DNA of 64,000 nucleotides from an uncultured Actinomycetes bacterium (GTDB taxonomy: Bacteria > Actinomycetota > Geothermincolia > Fen-727 > JACVIW01): positions 124,001 to 188,000 of the forward strand of contig CAKZLU010000033.1 in assembly GCA_937127245.1 (NCBI GenBank), read 5' to 3'. Below the pieces are notes generated by a model. It was not told where the DNA came from. It saw only the letters and a program-made list of their open reading frames with translations, and did not search any database. A program made the translations under genes and the position numbers. The number at the start of each line of letters is the position of its first letter. The first letter of the stretch is position 1. Below are positions 44,702 to 52,797 of the stretch, one piece after another.

Positions 44702-44703
44702 AG

Positions 44704-45840
44704 GTGCGTCTGATAATCACAGGTGGAGGCACCGGCGGTCACATTTATCCGGCGGTATCCATTCTCGAAGGTCTCAAGGATAAACATCCTACCTGTCAAT
44801 TTCTTTTCATCGGATCAGTGGGGGGATTGGAAGAGGATGCGTGTTCTAAACTCGGCGTTCCTTTTGTGGGTTTTGAAGTTACAGGCATTGTTGGAAAGCG
44901 GATAAGACACCGTCTGGCAGGCGTAACGCGGTTCTTGGCCGCCTTACGTGGTTGCCTGAAGATTGTTAAAAATTACCGCCCCTGTTGTGTTGTTGGAACC
45001 GGTGGTTATGCGTCAGCTCCAGCATGCGCGGGAGCGCTTTTCATGGGGATTCCTCTTGTTTTATTAGAGGTCAATATCAGACCCGGCGCCGTCACGCGCA
45101 TTTTGTCAAGATGGGCGAAAGTTACCGCTGTTGTTCACGGTGAAACTGAGAAGCACTTGCCCGCTAAAGCCAATTTGGTCCAAATCGGTTTTGTCGTCAG
45201 AAAAGAGATTCGCAAATTGAGGGAACCGGATTTTCTCAGCGCTGCCAGAACGGAAGCTTTAGAGGTTTTCCAGCTCGAGGAAAACCGTAAAACGCTTGCC
45301 GTTTTTGGTGGAAGCCAGGGAGCAGGAGCAATCAACAAAGCCCTATCAGAGGCTCTCGAAAGCCTGGCTGAAAGAGATGACCTTCAAATCATCCATATAA
45401 CGGGCAGGGGGCAGTTTGAGTCAGTAAAAGAGACGGTCTCATCAAAGCTTCCAAACAACGGGTTCTCTCTAATATACCGGGTTTTTCCTTACATTGAGAG
45501 AATGGAACTCGTTTACGCGGTTTCTGACCTTGCGATGACGCGGGCGGGCGCTCTTACCGTTGCCGAGCTTTTTTCCGCCGCCGTTCCAGCCGTTTTGGTG
45601 CCTCTCCCGGGAGCGGCCGGGGGGCATCAGAGAATCAATGCTCTTAAGATGAAGAAAGCCGGGGTGGCATGTGTGGTTGAGCAGGAGGGGGATTCCGCCG
45701 CTCCGGCCATTTTCGAAGCGCTGAGATTGATTGAAAATGAGGATAAAATCTTCGAGATGAGGAATAAAGCGCTAGAAATTACTCCGGCTGATGGAGTAGA
45801 GAGTATAATCCCATTCATAGAGAAGTTTTGTGAATTATAG
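44704..45840 (+). CDS. murG: Lipid II synthase (UDP-GlcNAc transferase)
   Basis: This GT28 enzyme adds GlcNAc to lipid I. The N-terminal LIITGGGTGGHIYPAVSI carries the GGTGGH motif, VVGTGGYASAPACAGAL follows, and the C-terminal domain has FGGSQGAGAINKAL and MTRAGALTVAELFSAAVPAVLVPLPGA with the donor-binding region. GTG 44704, two bases after the ftsW stop, is the start; an upstream frame continuation inside ftsW is not coding. It has 378 residues. Confidence 0.95.
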   Translation: MRLIITGGGTGGHIYPAVSILEGLKDKHPTCQFLFIGSVGGLEEDACSKLGVPFVGFEVTGIVGKRIRHRLAGVTRFLAALRGCLKIVKNYRPCCVVGTGGYASAPACAGALFMGIPLVLLEVNIRPGAVTRILSRWAKVTAVVHGETEKHLPAKANLVQIGFVVRKEIRKLREPDFLSAARTEALEVFQLEENRKTLAVFGGSQGAGAINKALSEALESLAERDDLQIIHITGRGQFESVKETVSSKLPNNGFSLIYRVFPYIERMELVYAVSDLAMTRAGALTVAELFSAAVPAVLVPLPGAAGGHQRINALKMKKAGVACVVEQEGDSAAPAIFEALRLIENEDKIFEMRNKALEITPADGVESIIPFIEKFCEL

Positions 45841-45869
45841 TCGTGATGTAACAAGGCTTTCGAACCAGT

Positions 45870-47294
45870 ATGGAAGTAAGCGTTTTATCGATAGAGACAC
45901 TCAATAGAAATAAACCGGTCCACCTCGTTGGGATAGGCGGCGCCGGCATGAGTGCGATTGCCAATGTCCTTTTGGATATGGGTATCGGGGTGACGGGATC
46001 CGATATAAAGGAATCAGCGAACGTTAGAAGGCTACGGGCACGCGGGGCCATTATAGGGATTGGGCATAGGCGGGAAAACATTACCTTACCCTCGGTTGTG
46101 GTAAAGTCCTCGGCGGTAGGAGACCACAACCCGGAGCTTGCTGAGGCAAAAAAGCGAAAAATTCCCGTTGTTAGCAGGGCTGAGATGCTTGCAGCGATAA
46201 TGAGAACAAAGAAATCAATCGCGGTTGCGGGGACACACGGTAAAACCACCACAACTTCAATTGTGGCTAAAGTTTTGCTTGAATGCGGGGAGGACCCGGC
46301 TTACCTGATCGGGGGCGAACTCAACGAGACCGGAAGTAACGCCAGATTCGGGGCTGGAAGGTTTCTTGTCGCGGAAGCGGATGAAAGTGATGGTTCGCTT
46401 CTTTTTCTTGAGCCGGATTTCGCCATTCTGACTAACGTTGACACTGACCACCTTGATTATTTCAGGGATATCTCACACGTTGCGTCTGTTTTCGCGCAGT
46501 TCTTAAAGCGTCTTCCCGAAAATGGTTTCGCCGTAGTTTTTGGTGATGATTCCGTTACCAGGTCGGTGGGTGAGAACATTTCAAGAGAAGGGGTTGAGAC
46601 GATTTTCTACGGGACTCAAGGCGACAATGTGTTTAGGTTCTCTAATTTCAGGTGTGAACTTGGTGGCTGCGAGTTCGATGTTTATGAAGAGGGTAAGTCC
46701 TTAGGTAAAGTGAGGCTCGGTGTTCCCGGATTTCATAACGCGTGCAACGCACTCGCAGCCTTTGCGGTATGCTTAAGGCTCGGACTACCTAAAGATGAGG
46801 TGATAAACGCTCTTGAGAGCTTTAGCGGAGTCAGAAGGAGATTTGAGCTTGTTGGTGAAATCAACGGTCTCAAAGTGCTGGATGATTACGCCCACCATCC
46901 CACAGAGGTTAGGGCGGTTCTATCAATGGCAAGGCAGATGTTTCCTAATCGGGTTGTTGTGGTTTTTCAACCACATAGGTACTCGAGGACCAATGCGCTC
47001 GTAGAAGATTTCGGGCGGTGTTTCGAGGATGCCGACCTGGTCATAGTGACTGATGTCTACGGCGCGGATGAAATTCCTGAGCCAGGTGTCACCGGCGAAC
47101 TTATAGTGGAGAGCATAAAGAACGAAAACCCGAACAAACACGTAATTTATTATCCTGAAAGGGCCACCCTCGCGTCGAATGTTTGTTCTCATCTCGAAGA
47201 GGGAGACATCATTATCACCATGGGCGCAGGGGATATAACCCAGTGCTCAAGGGAGATCCTCGAAAATATTCAGAGTAAAAATTCCGGAGTTTGA
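45870..47294 (+). CDS. murC: UDP-MurNAc:L-alanine ligase
   Basis: MurC starts the stem peptide. It opens KPVHLVGIGGAGMSAIANVL, has the P-loop IAVAGTHGKTTTTSIVAKVL, EADESDGSLLFLEPD, NVDTDHLDYF and the C-terminal VLDDYAHHPTEVRAVLSMAR. It has 474 residues. It overlaps murB by 4 nt. Confidence 0.95.
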   Translation: MEVSVLSIETLNRNKPVHLVGIGGAGMSAIANVLLDMGIGVTGSDIKESANVRRLRARGAIIGIGHRRENITLPSVVVKSSAVGDHNPELAEAKKRKIPVVSRAEMLAAIMRTKKSIAVAGTHGKTTTTSIVAKVLLECGEDPAYLIGGELNETGSNARFGAGRFLVAEADESDGSLLFLEPDFAILTNVDTDHLDYFRDISHVASVFAQFLKRLPENGFAVVFGDDSVTRSVGENISREGVETIFYGTQGDNVFRFSNFRCELGGCEFDVYEEGKSLGKVRLGVPGFHNACNALAAFAVCLRLGLPKDEVINALESFSGVRRRFELVGEINGLKVLDDYAHHPTEVRAVLSMARQMFPNRVVVVFQPHRYSRTNALVEDFGRCFEDADLVIVTDVYGADEIPEPGVTGELIVESIKNENPNKHVIYYPERATLASNVCSHLEEGDIIITMGAGDITQCSREILENIQSKNSGV

Positions 47295-48211
47295 ACAAAT
47301 TGCCAGATCTCGAAAAGCTCTTGAAAAAAATCGATTTCTTGAGTTACGAGAAAAGCGTTCCCCTTTCTAAATACACGACATGGAAAGTGGGCGGACCCGC
47401 CGAATTCTTCGCTATGGTAAGCTCGGAAAAGGCACTCCTCGAGTTGATAGAAATCACTGTGGAAAATTCAACACCTATCTTTGTAATCGGGAACGGATCA
47501 AACCTGCTTGTAAGTGATTCTGGTCTCAGGGGGGTTGTGATAAGGCTCAGCGGTGAGCTCGCCAGAGTGTTATGCGGGGAAGAGGAAGTCTTTGCGGGGG
47601 GAGGAGCTCTCCTGAGCCAAGTTATTGTCGAGGCGACTCGTTCGGGTCTTTCCGGGCTCGAGTTTGCTTTCGGGATTCCCGGTACCATAGGCGGGGGTGT
47701 AATGACAAACGCTGGAGCTTTCTCGGGTCGCGTGTCGGATGTTTTGGCAAACATTAGAGCGTTAGACATGAACGGCAGAACAAAAATGTATGAGAGTTTT
47801 ACGGGGAGATACAGAGAACCTCTCATCCCTCCTGATGAGATCGTTATCGGTGCAAGTTTCAAAATGATAAAGGATTCGAAAGAAAAAGTGGAGAAGAGGC
47901 TTGATGAGGTGAGGGCAAAAAGAAAGAAGACTCAGCCTTGGGGAATGGCAACAGCTGGCTCAGTGTTCAAAAACCCCGAGTCAGCTTTCGCGGGGGAGCT
48001 CATTGAGAAATGCGGATTGAAGGGGAAGAGAGTCGGCGGCGCGAAGATATCTGAAACGCACGCGAATTTCATAATAAACACGGGTGACGCGAGCGCCTCC
48101 GACATATACGCTCTCATCGAACTTGCAAGGTCCGCGGTGGCGGAAAGGTTTGGCGTTGTCTTGGAATTGGAAGTTCAGCTTGTTGGATTTTCTTCGGAGG
48201 TGGTTGGTTGA
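47291..48211 (+). CDS. murB: UDP-N-acetylenolpyruvoylglucosamine reductase
   Basis: This FAD-dependent reductase completes UDP-MurNAc. It shows YTTWKVGGPAEFF, VIGNGSNLLVSDSGLRGVVI (FAD binding), GLEFAFGIPGTIGGGVMTNAGAF-type motif, and the late GSVFKNPESAFAGELIEKCGLKG with catalytic residues. As in type II (Bacillus-like) enzymes, the tyrosine-loop insertion is absent. It has 306 residues. TTG 47291 overlaps murC, and the next gene overlaps its end. MurA is not in the window. Confidence 0.95.
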   Translation: MNKLPDLEKLLKKIDFLSYEKSVPLSKYTTWKVGGPAEFFAMVSSEKALLELIEITVENSTPIFVIGNGSNLLVSDSGLRGVVIRLSGELARVLCGEEEVFAGGGALLSQVIVEATRSGLSGLEFAFGIPGTIGGGVMTNAGAFSGRVSDVLANIRALDMNGRTKMYESFTGRYREPLIPPDEIVIGASFKMIKDSKEKVEKRLDEVRAKRKKTQPWGMATAGSVFKNPESAFAGELIEKCGLKGKRVGGAKISETHANFIINTGDASASDIYALIELARSAVAERFGVVLELEVQLVGFSSEVVG

Positions 48212-49155
48212 GTGAGAGAGTGGCTGTGCTCATGGGCGGGATGAGCGCCGAGCGTGAAATCTCACTGGTCTCGGGTCGCGCCGTTTTAGAGGCATTGGAA
48301 GAGCTTGGTTACGATGCTTTCAGCATTGACGTGAAATCCGATCTGCCCCTTGTGCTGTCGGAAAGTAAACCTGATGTTGTGTTTATCGCTCTCCACGGTA
48401 GGGGCGGTGAAGACGGAACCGTTCAGGGGCTTTTGGAGATAATGAGAATTCCTTATACCGGAAGCGGGGTCTTCTCAAGCGCTGCCGCAATGGACAAAGT
48501 TGTTACGAAGACGATTCTCAAAGGGCATGGTATTCCGGTCATTGATGATGTTGTTGTCGAAAGGGAAATAGAGATATCCGAAGTTACAGGCAGAGTGAAG
48601 GAATTACTTCGCTACCCTGTTATGGTCAAACCCGCGCGCGAAGGGAGCAGCATTGGGGTTACGAGGGTAGATAATGAAAGTGGTTTGCTCAAGGCTCTTG
48701 ATGAAGTTTTCGCTCGTGATGATAAAGCTTTGATAGAGAAGTATATAGATGGCAGACTTCTAACGGTTGGAATCATCGGTGATGAGCCGATAGTGCTTCC
48801 GGTGCTCGAGATAAAGGTGAAGGATGGATTCTACGACTTTCAGGCGAAATACGAACCCGGGCGCTCGGAATATGAAGTGCCGGCAAGAATAGGTGATGAT
48901 GCCTCGGAGCACGCAAAGGAAATTGCCTTGAAATCTTTTCATGCTTTGCAGTGCGAGGGCGTGGCAAGGATTGACATGATGTACGAGACTGCCGCGCGAG
49001 AGATAGCCGTTTTGGAAATAAACACGGTTCCGGGAATGACCCAGACAAGTCTTCTTCCTAAAGCGGCGCGCGCAGTGGGGTTGGAGTTTACAGATGTTGT
49101 TGACTTAATTCTCAAGTCAGCGAGGTTGAAAGTTAGCTTCCAACATACAGTTTGA
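48208..49155 (+). CDS. ddl: D-alanine--D-alanine ligase
   Basis: This ATP-grasp ligase supplies D-Ala-D-Ala to MurF. It shows VLMGGMSAEREISLVSGRAV, FIALHGRGGEDGTVQGLLE, YTGSGVFSSAAAMDK, VKPAREGSSIGV and LEINTVPGMTQTSLLPKAA. It has 315 residues, typical for a cytoplasmic DdlB. The start TTG 48208 has CGGAGG upstream and overlaps the murB stop. Confidence 0.95.
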   Translation: MSERVAVLMGGMSAEREISLVSGRAVLEALEELGYDAFSIDVKSDLPLVLSESKPDVVFIALHGRGGEDGTVQGLLEIMRIPYTGSGVFSSAAAMDKVVTKTILKGHGIPVIDDVVVEREIEISEVTGRVKELLRYPVMVKPAREGSSIGVTRVDNESGLLKALDEVFARDDKALIEKYIDGRLLTVGIIGDEPIVLPVLEIKVKDGFYDFQAKYEPGRSEYEVPARIGDDASEHAKEIALKSFHALQCEGVARIDMMYETAAREIAVLEINTVPGMTQTSLLPKAARAVGLEFTDVVDLILKSARLKVSFQHTV

Positions 49156-49254
49156 GTCCGCTGTTGGGTCTTGCATGCCGCAGTTTAATCTTGTGGCTGA
49201 TACTGGCGGCGCGCGATTAAGCTCACTTGGGTTTAGGAGCGGAAAAGAAGGCAT

Positions 49255-50061
49255 TTGCCGAGAAAAAGACACAAACTTTGCTCGAATGCTTCGTGGCGGT
49301 GCTATTTGAAAAGGCTCAAAAGACATCCTGATTCAAGAAGTGTCATCTGGAAGATCAGCGTGTTTCTCTTGGTGTTATCAGTTATTTTTGTTGCGCTGAT
49401 TGTCTATCTTGTATTCTTTACTGATTTTTTCACGGTTAAGAAGATTCATGTGACTGGAGTTTCCCGCCTTGATAAAGACTATGTGAAAAAACTTACTGGT
49501 AGTGGTTTGAAACAAAGCATCTTTACCCTAAATGTTCACAGAATCGAGAGCAACCTCAAAACGAATCCCTGGATTGAGAAAGCGGATATTTCAAGAGCCC
49601 TTCCCGATACGCTAAGGGTGAGAGTCCATGAAAGAGTCGTGTGTGCGGTGATTGATATTGAAGGGGTTAGATTCGCAGTGGATAGCGGAGGATATGTGCT
49701 TGATAGAGAAAAGAACAAAGAATACGCAGGTTACCCCGCACTCAAGAATGCAGCAGTGAAAACCCCCACTGTTGGAACTTATATATCCGACAGTAAGGCA
49801 AGAAAATGCTTTCAAGTTATTGCAGGATTACCTGGCCCGATCAAAAAGGTGATAAAGGAAGCGTATTTTTCGACTATTAAGGGAACTTGCCTCAAGATCA
49901 ATTTTGGTTGGGGCGCGTTCGAACTCATATACGGAACACCGGAGGAATCAAAGCTGAAAAATGAAATGTTACTTGCGGTGATTAGCGACATAGAAGCAAA
50001 TTCGAGGAAAGTGAAATACGTTGATGTGAGGGTACCTGAAGCGCCGGTGATTAGAGAGTAA
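49255..50061 (+). CDS. ftsQ: Cell division protein FtsQ/DivIB
   Basis: This bitopic divisome protein has a basic cytoplasmic N-terminus of about 30 residues and one transmembrane helix (about 36-57, ISVFLLVLSVIFVALIVYLV). A POTRA domain follows (FTVKKIHVTGVSRLDKDYVKKLT...), then the beta domain with PDTLRVRVHERVVCAVIDIEGVRFAVDSGG-type sequence. It has 268 residues. TTG 49255 has AAGAAGG 5 nt upstream. It precedes ftsZ directly, and no ftsA is present. Confidence 0.9.
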   Translation: MPRKRHKLCSNASWRCYLKRLKRHPDSRSVIWKISVFLLVLSVIFVALIVYLVFFTDFFTVKKIHVTGVSRLDKDYVKKLTGSGLKQSIFTLNVHRIESNLKTNPWIEKADISRALPDTLRVRVHERVVCAVIDIEGVRFAVDSGGYVLDREKNKEYAGYPALKNAAVKTPTVGTYISDSKARKCFQVIAGLPGPIKKVIKEAYFSTIKGTCLKINFGWGAFELIYGTPEESKLKNEMLLAVISDIEANSRKVKYVDVRVPEAPVIRE

Positions 50062-50066
50062 TTTAC

Positions 50067-50094
50067 TTGAAAAGATTCAATATAATGGTATACT
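50067..50094 (+). promoter_or_regulatory. Candidate sigma-70-type promoter for ftsZ (P1)
   Basis: TTGAAA and TATACT are separated by 16 bp in the 204-bp ftsQ-ftsZ gap. This would allow ftsZ to be expressed above the level of the upstream cluster. Confidence 0.5.
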
Positions 50095-50116
50095 AAAACG
50101 TTAAATGAAGTTACTA

Positions 50117-50146
50117 TTTACCTTTATTCTAATTTTGTTCTATAAT
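50117..50146 (+). promoter_or_regulatory. Candidate promoter for ftsZ (P2)
   Basis: TTTACC and a consensus TATAAT are separated by 18 bp, downstream of P1 and 120 bp before the ftsZ start. Confidence 0.5.
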
Positions 50147-50265
50147 CTAAACGTATCATTAAGCATACATAATATCTAAGATGGTTATATCTTATAAAGA
50201 GCGGTCGGAGGGGTTGGACAAAAAGTGCTCGCCCAAACAAGTATTTAGAAGGAAAGGGGATAGCC

Positions 50266-51369
50266 ATGCCTGAAGACCTCAAACAGTTCTTTGCGGTTAT
50301 AAAGGTAGTTGGTGTCGGTGGTGGTGGTAATAACGCCATCAACCGTATGATAAGGGACGGGATGACAGGCGTTGATTTCATCGCCATAAACACAGACGCT
50401 CAGGACCTTCTGGCCTGTGATGCTGACGTGAAAATAAGCATAGGAGAAGAGCTGACGCATTTTCTGGGGACAGGCAACCAGCCTGAGATTGGCAGACAGG
50501 CGGCGGAGGAACACAGAGACGAGATCAAAGAAGCTCTTAAAGGAAGCGACATGGTCTTTATCACGGCGGGAGAGGGCGGAGGAACGGGGACGGGTGCGGC
50601 CCCGGTGGTAGCGGAGATAGCAAAGGAGCTCGGAGCGCTCACGATTGGTGTTGTAACTAAGCCTTTCGACTTTGAGGGAACATATAGAAGGCGTCAAGCC
50701 GAGGAAGGAATACTTGAACTTCAGGAGAAAGTGGATACGCTGATAATCATTCCTAACGACAAGCTTTTTGAGCTGACCGATTCAAAAATAAGCATCGAAG
50801 AAGCTTTCCGTAAAGCGGATGAAGTTTTGCGCTATGGCGTTCAGGGAATAACAGACCTTATAAACGTACCCGGTTTAATAAATCTCGACTTCGCGGACGT
50901 TCGTAAAATTTTATCCATACCGGGTTCTGCCCTTCTCGGAGTGGGAGAGGCAAGCGGGGAGGGCAGGGCGGAAAAAGCCGCCGAGAACGCGATATCCTCT
51001 CCGCTTCTCGAGTCTTCAATTGATGGGGCTAAGGGCGTGATAGTCAATATCACGGGCAGTGAGGATTTAACGCTTCAGGAGGCAAAGGAAGCGGCAGAAA
51101 TCATAAAGAAGGCTTGCGATCCGGACGTTGAACTGATTTTTGGAATTATTACCGATCCATCGATGAAGGACAGGATCAAAGTAACCGTTATCGCATCTGG
51201 AATAGAACCTGGAAGATTGGGATTTGAAAAGCCTCGTGTCACAACACGTAGAACAGAGATCGAGGCAGAAGAGGAGACCAAAAAATTTCCGCAGAGGAGA
51301 GAACGCCCATCAAGAACAGTGGTCGAGGAAGAGGATATTACCATTCCGCCGTTTTTGAGGAACAGATGA
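50266..51369 (+). CDS. ftsZ: Cell division GTPase FtsZ (first copy)
   Basis: This is the tubulin-like GTPase that forms the Z-ring. It has [19 protein letters not shown], the tubulin signature [20 protein letters not shown] near residue 105, and the T7 synergy loop [13 protein letters not shown] with both aspartates intact. An acidic/basic linker of about 40 residues precedes the C-terminal anchor peptide [10 protein letters not shown]. The T3 region reads [13 protein letters not shown] rather than the usual TRGLGAG-type, a modest deviation. It has 367 residues. ATG 50266 has a GAAAGGGGA SD upstream. A terminator follows the gene. Confidence 0.96.
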   Translation: MPEDLKQFFAVIKVVGVGGGGNNAINRMIRDGMTGVDFIAINTDAQDLLACDADVKISIGEELTHFLGTGNQPEIGRQAAEEHRDEIKEALKGSDMVFITAGEGGGTGTGAAPVVAEIAKELGALTIGVVTKPFDFEGTYRRRQAEEGILELQEKVDTLIIIPNDKLFELTDSKISIEEAFRKADEVLRYGVQGITDLINVPGLINLDFADVRKILSIPGSALLGVGEASGEGRAEKAAENAISSPLLESSIDGAKGVIVNITGSEDLTLQEAKEAAEIIKKACDPDVELIFGIITDPSMKDRIKVTVIASGIEPGRLGFEKPRVTTRRTEIEAEEETKKFPQRRERPSRTVVEEEDITIPPFLRNR

Positions 51370-51414
51370 TGGTCTGGAAAATGGCAAAATTCCTTGATTC
51401 CAAATAAACCGGAT

Positions 51415-51446
51415 AAACCGGAGCACCAGCTCCGGTTTTATATTTT
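51415..51446 (+). terminator. Rho-independent terminator between the two ftsZ genes
   Basis: AAACCGGAGC-ACCA-GCTCCGGTTT forms a 10-bp stem followed by a T-rich tract (TTATATTTTA). It ends the ftsZ transcript, so the second ftsZ needs its own promoter. Confidence 0.88.
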
Positions 51447-51562
51447 AATGTGAATATGAACTTAATATTTAATCCTCAAATTTTTATATTGGTAATGTCA
51501 TTTTTGAGTTATATATCACAATGGATCGCTTGAGTAAATCATTGAGTTAAGGAGGCGCCCAT

Positions 51563-52612
51563 TTGAAGATGGATGAGGCTAAACCTATATTTAAGGTTAA
51601 GATTAAAGTTGTCGGAATAGGTGGCGGTGGGAATAACGCGCTCAACACGATGATCAGGGAAGGCATAAGAAACGTTGAGTTCATAGCCATAAATACGGAT
51701 ATTCAGGCACTGAAAGGTTGTCTTGCGGACAGGAAAGTGGCGATAGGGTCTTCGATAACCAAGGGATTAGGAGCCGGAAATGACCCTGAGATTGGAATGG
51801 CCGCGGCGCAAGAAAGCTCAAGCCAGATTGGAAGTGTGCTAGAAGGGGCTGACGTCGTCTTTGTTACAGCTGGCAAGGGAGGAGGAACGGGAACGGGGGC
51901 TGCGCCGGTCGTTGCGCGGATAGCGAAAGAACTCAGCGCTTTGACCATAGGTGTTGTGACCAAGCCTTTCTATTTTGAGGGCAAAAAAAAGATGGAGCAG
52001 GCGATATCCGGTATTGAGAATATGGCAAAGGTCACAGATACGCTCATCATAGTATCGAACGACAAACTCCTTGAGGTAAAGGAAAACGCGCCCGTTCTTG
52101 AAGCGTTGAGGCTTGCGGACAGAATATTGTGCCAGGCCGTTCAGGCAATTACGGAACTTGTTACCGAGCCAGGCCTCATCAATGTTGACTTCGCACATGT
52201 AAAGAACATTCTCTCAGGCTCGGGCAACGCTCTTATAGGTATCGGTTTAGGGTCGGGTGAAAACAGAGCGAAGAACGCCGCCGAGAACGCTATTACAAGC
52301 CCGCTTCTGGAATCCTCTATCGATGGGGCGCACAGGGTTATATTGAACGTATTTGGCGGAAGCGATCTAACTCTCTATGAGGTCAATGAGGTGGCCGAGA
52401 CAGTCGCCGGGGCTGTTGACCCGGATGCGAATATGGTTTTCGGCGCCGTTGTAAACAAAAAAATGGAAGGAAAAATTAAGGTGATTGTTGTCGCGGCGGG
52501 ATTCAAACACCCTGCCCTTGAGACATATCCCGACGAGGAAAAATCAAGGAATCCCTCGCGCCTCCGCGCCGTGGATGCCGTTGACCTACCCACTTTCTTG
52601 AGAAACCGTTAA
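51563..52612 (+). CDS. ftsZ2: Second FtsZ paralogue with altered T7 loop
   Basis: This is a full-length FtsZ paralogue of 349 residues. It keeps the GTP-binding parts: [39 protein letters not shown] and VTKPFYFEGKK. The T7 synergy loop reads GLINVDFAHVKNI, so residue 212 (codon 52196-52198, CAT) is His where active FtsZ proteins have the catalytic Asp. The C-terminal linker is only about 20 residues long, yet the terminal anchor peptide VDLPTFLRNR is retained. TTG 51563 has AAGGAGG 7 nt upstream. It is transcribed separately from ftsZ. It can probably bind GTP and join filaments but stimulate hydrolysis poorly, suggesting a regulatory or scaffold partner of FtsZ. Confidence 0.93.
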   Translation: MKMDEAKPIFKVKIKVVGIGGGGNNALNTMIREGIRNVEFIAINTDIQALKGCLADRKVAIGSSITKGLGAGNDPEIGMAAAQESSSQIGSVLEGADVVFVTAGKGGGTGTGAAPVVARIAKELSALTIGVVTKPFYFEGKKKMEQAISGIENMAKVTDTLIIVSNDKLLEVKENAPVLEALRLADRILCQAVQAITELVTEPGLINVDFAHVKNILSGSGNALIGIGLGSGENRAKNAAENAITSPLLESSIDGAHRVILNVFGGSDLTLYEVNEVAETVAGAVDPDANMVFGAVVNKKMEGKIKVIVVAAGFKHPALETYPDEEKSRNPSRLRAVDAVDLPTFLRNR

Positions 52613-52797
52613 CCTGAAGTTTATCCTCCGTTTTAATGTTCATTTATAATCTGTTAATGGAAAATGCTTGATAAAAATTGATAAGCAGTGCGCCGGGAAG
52701 GTTCAGGTGGCGTGGATTTGCACTGAAAGGATTCCTGGCTTTATTAGGCATGTTTCGTGAGTGGAGGCTTTATAAGAGATTGGCAAGTAGCAGGAGT

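Noticed and set aside
44632-44703. Upstream extension of the murG frame within ftsW
   Set aside because: It overlaps the conserved ftsW 3' end and gives residues not found in MurG; GTG 44704 with MurG-like MRLIITGGGTGGH-type start fits.
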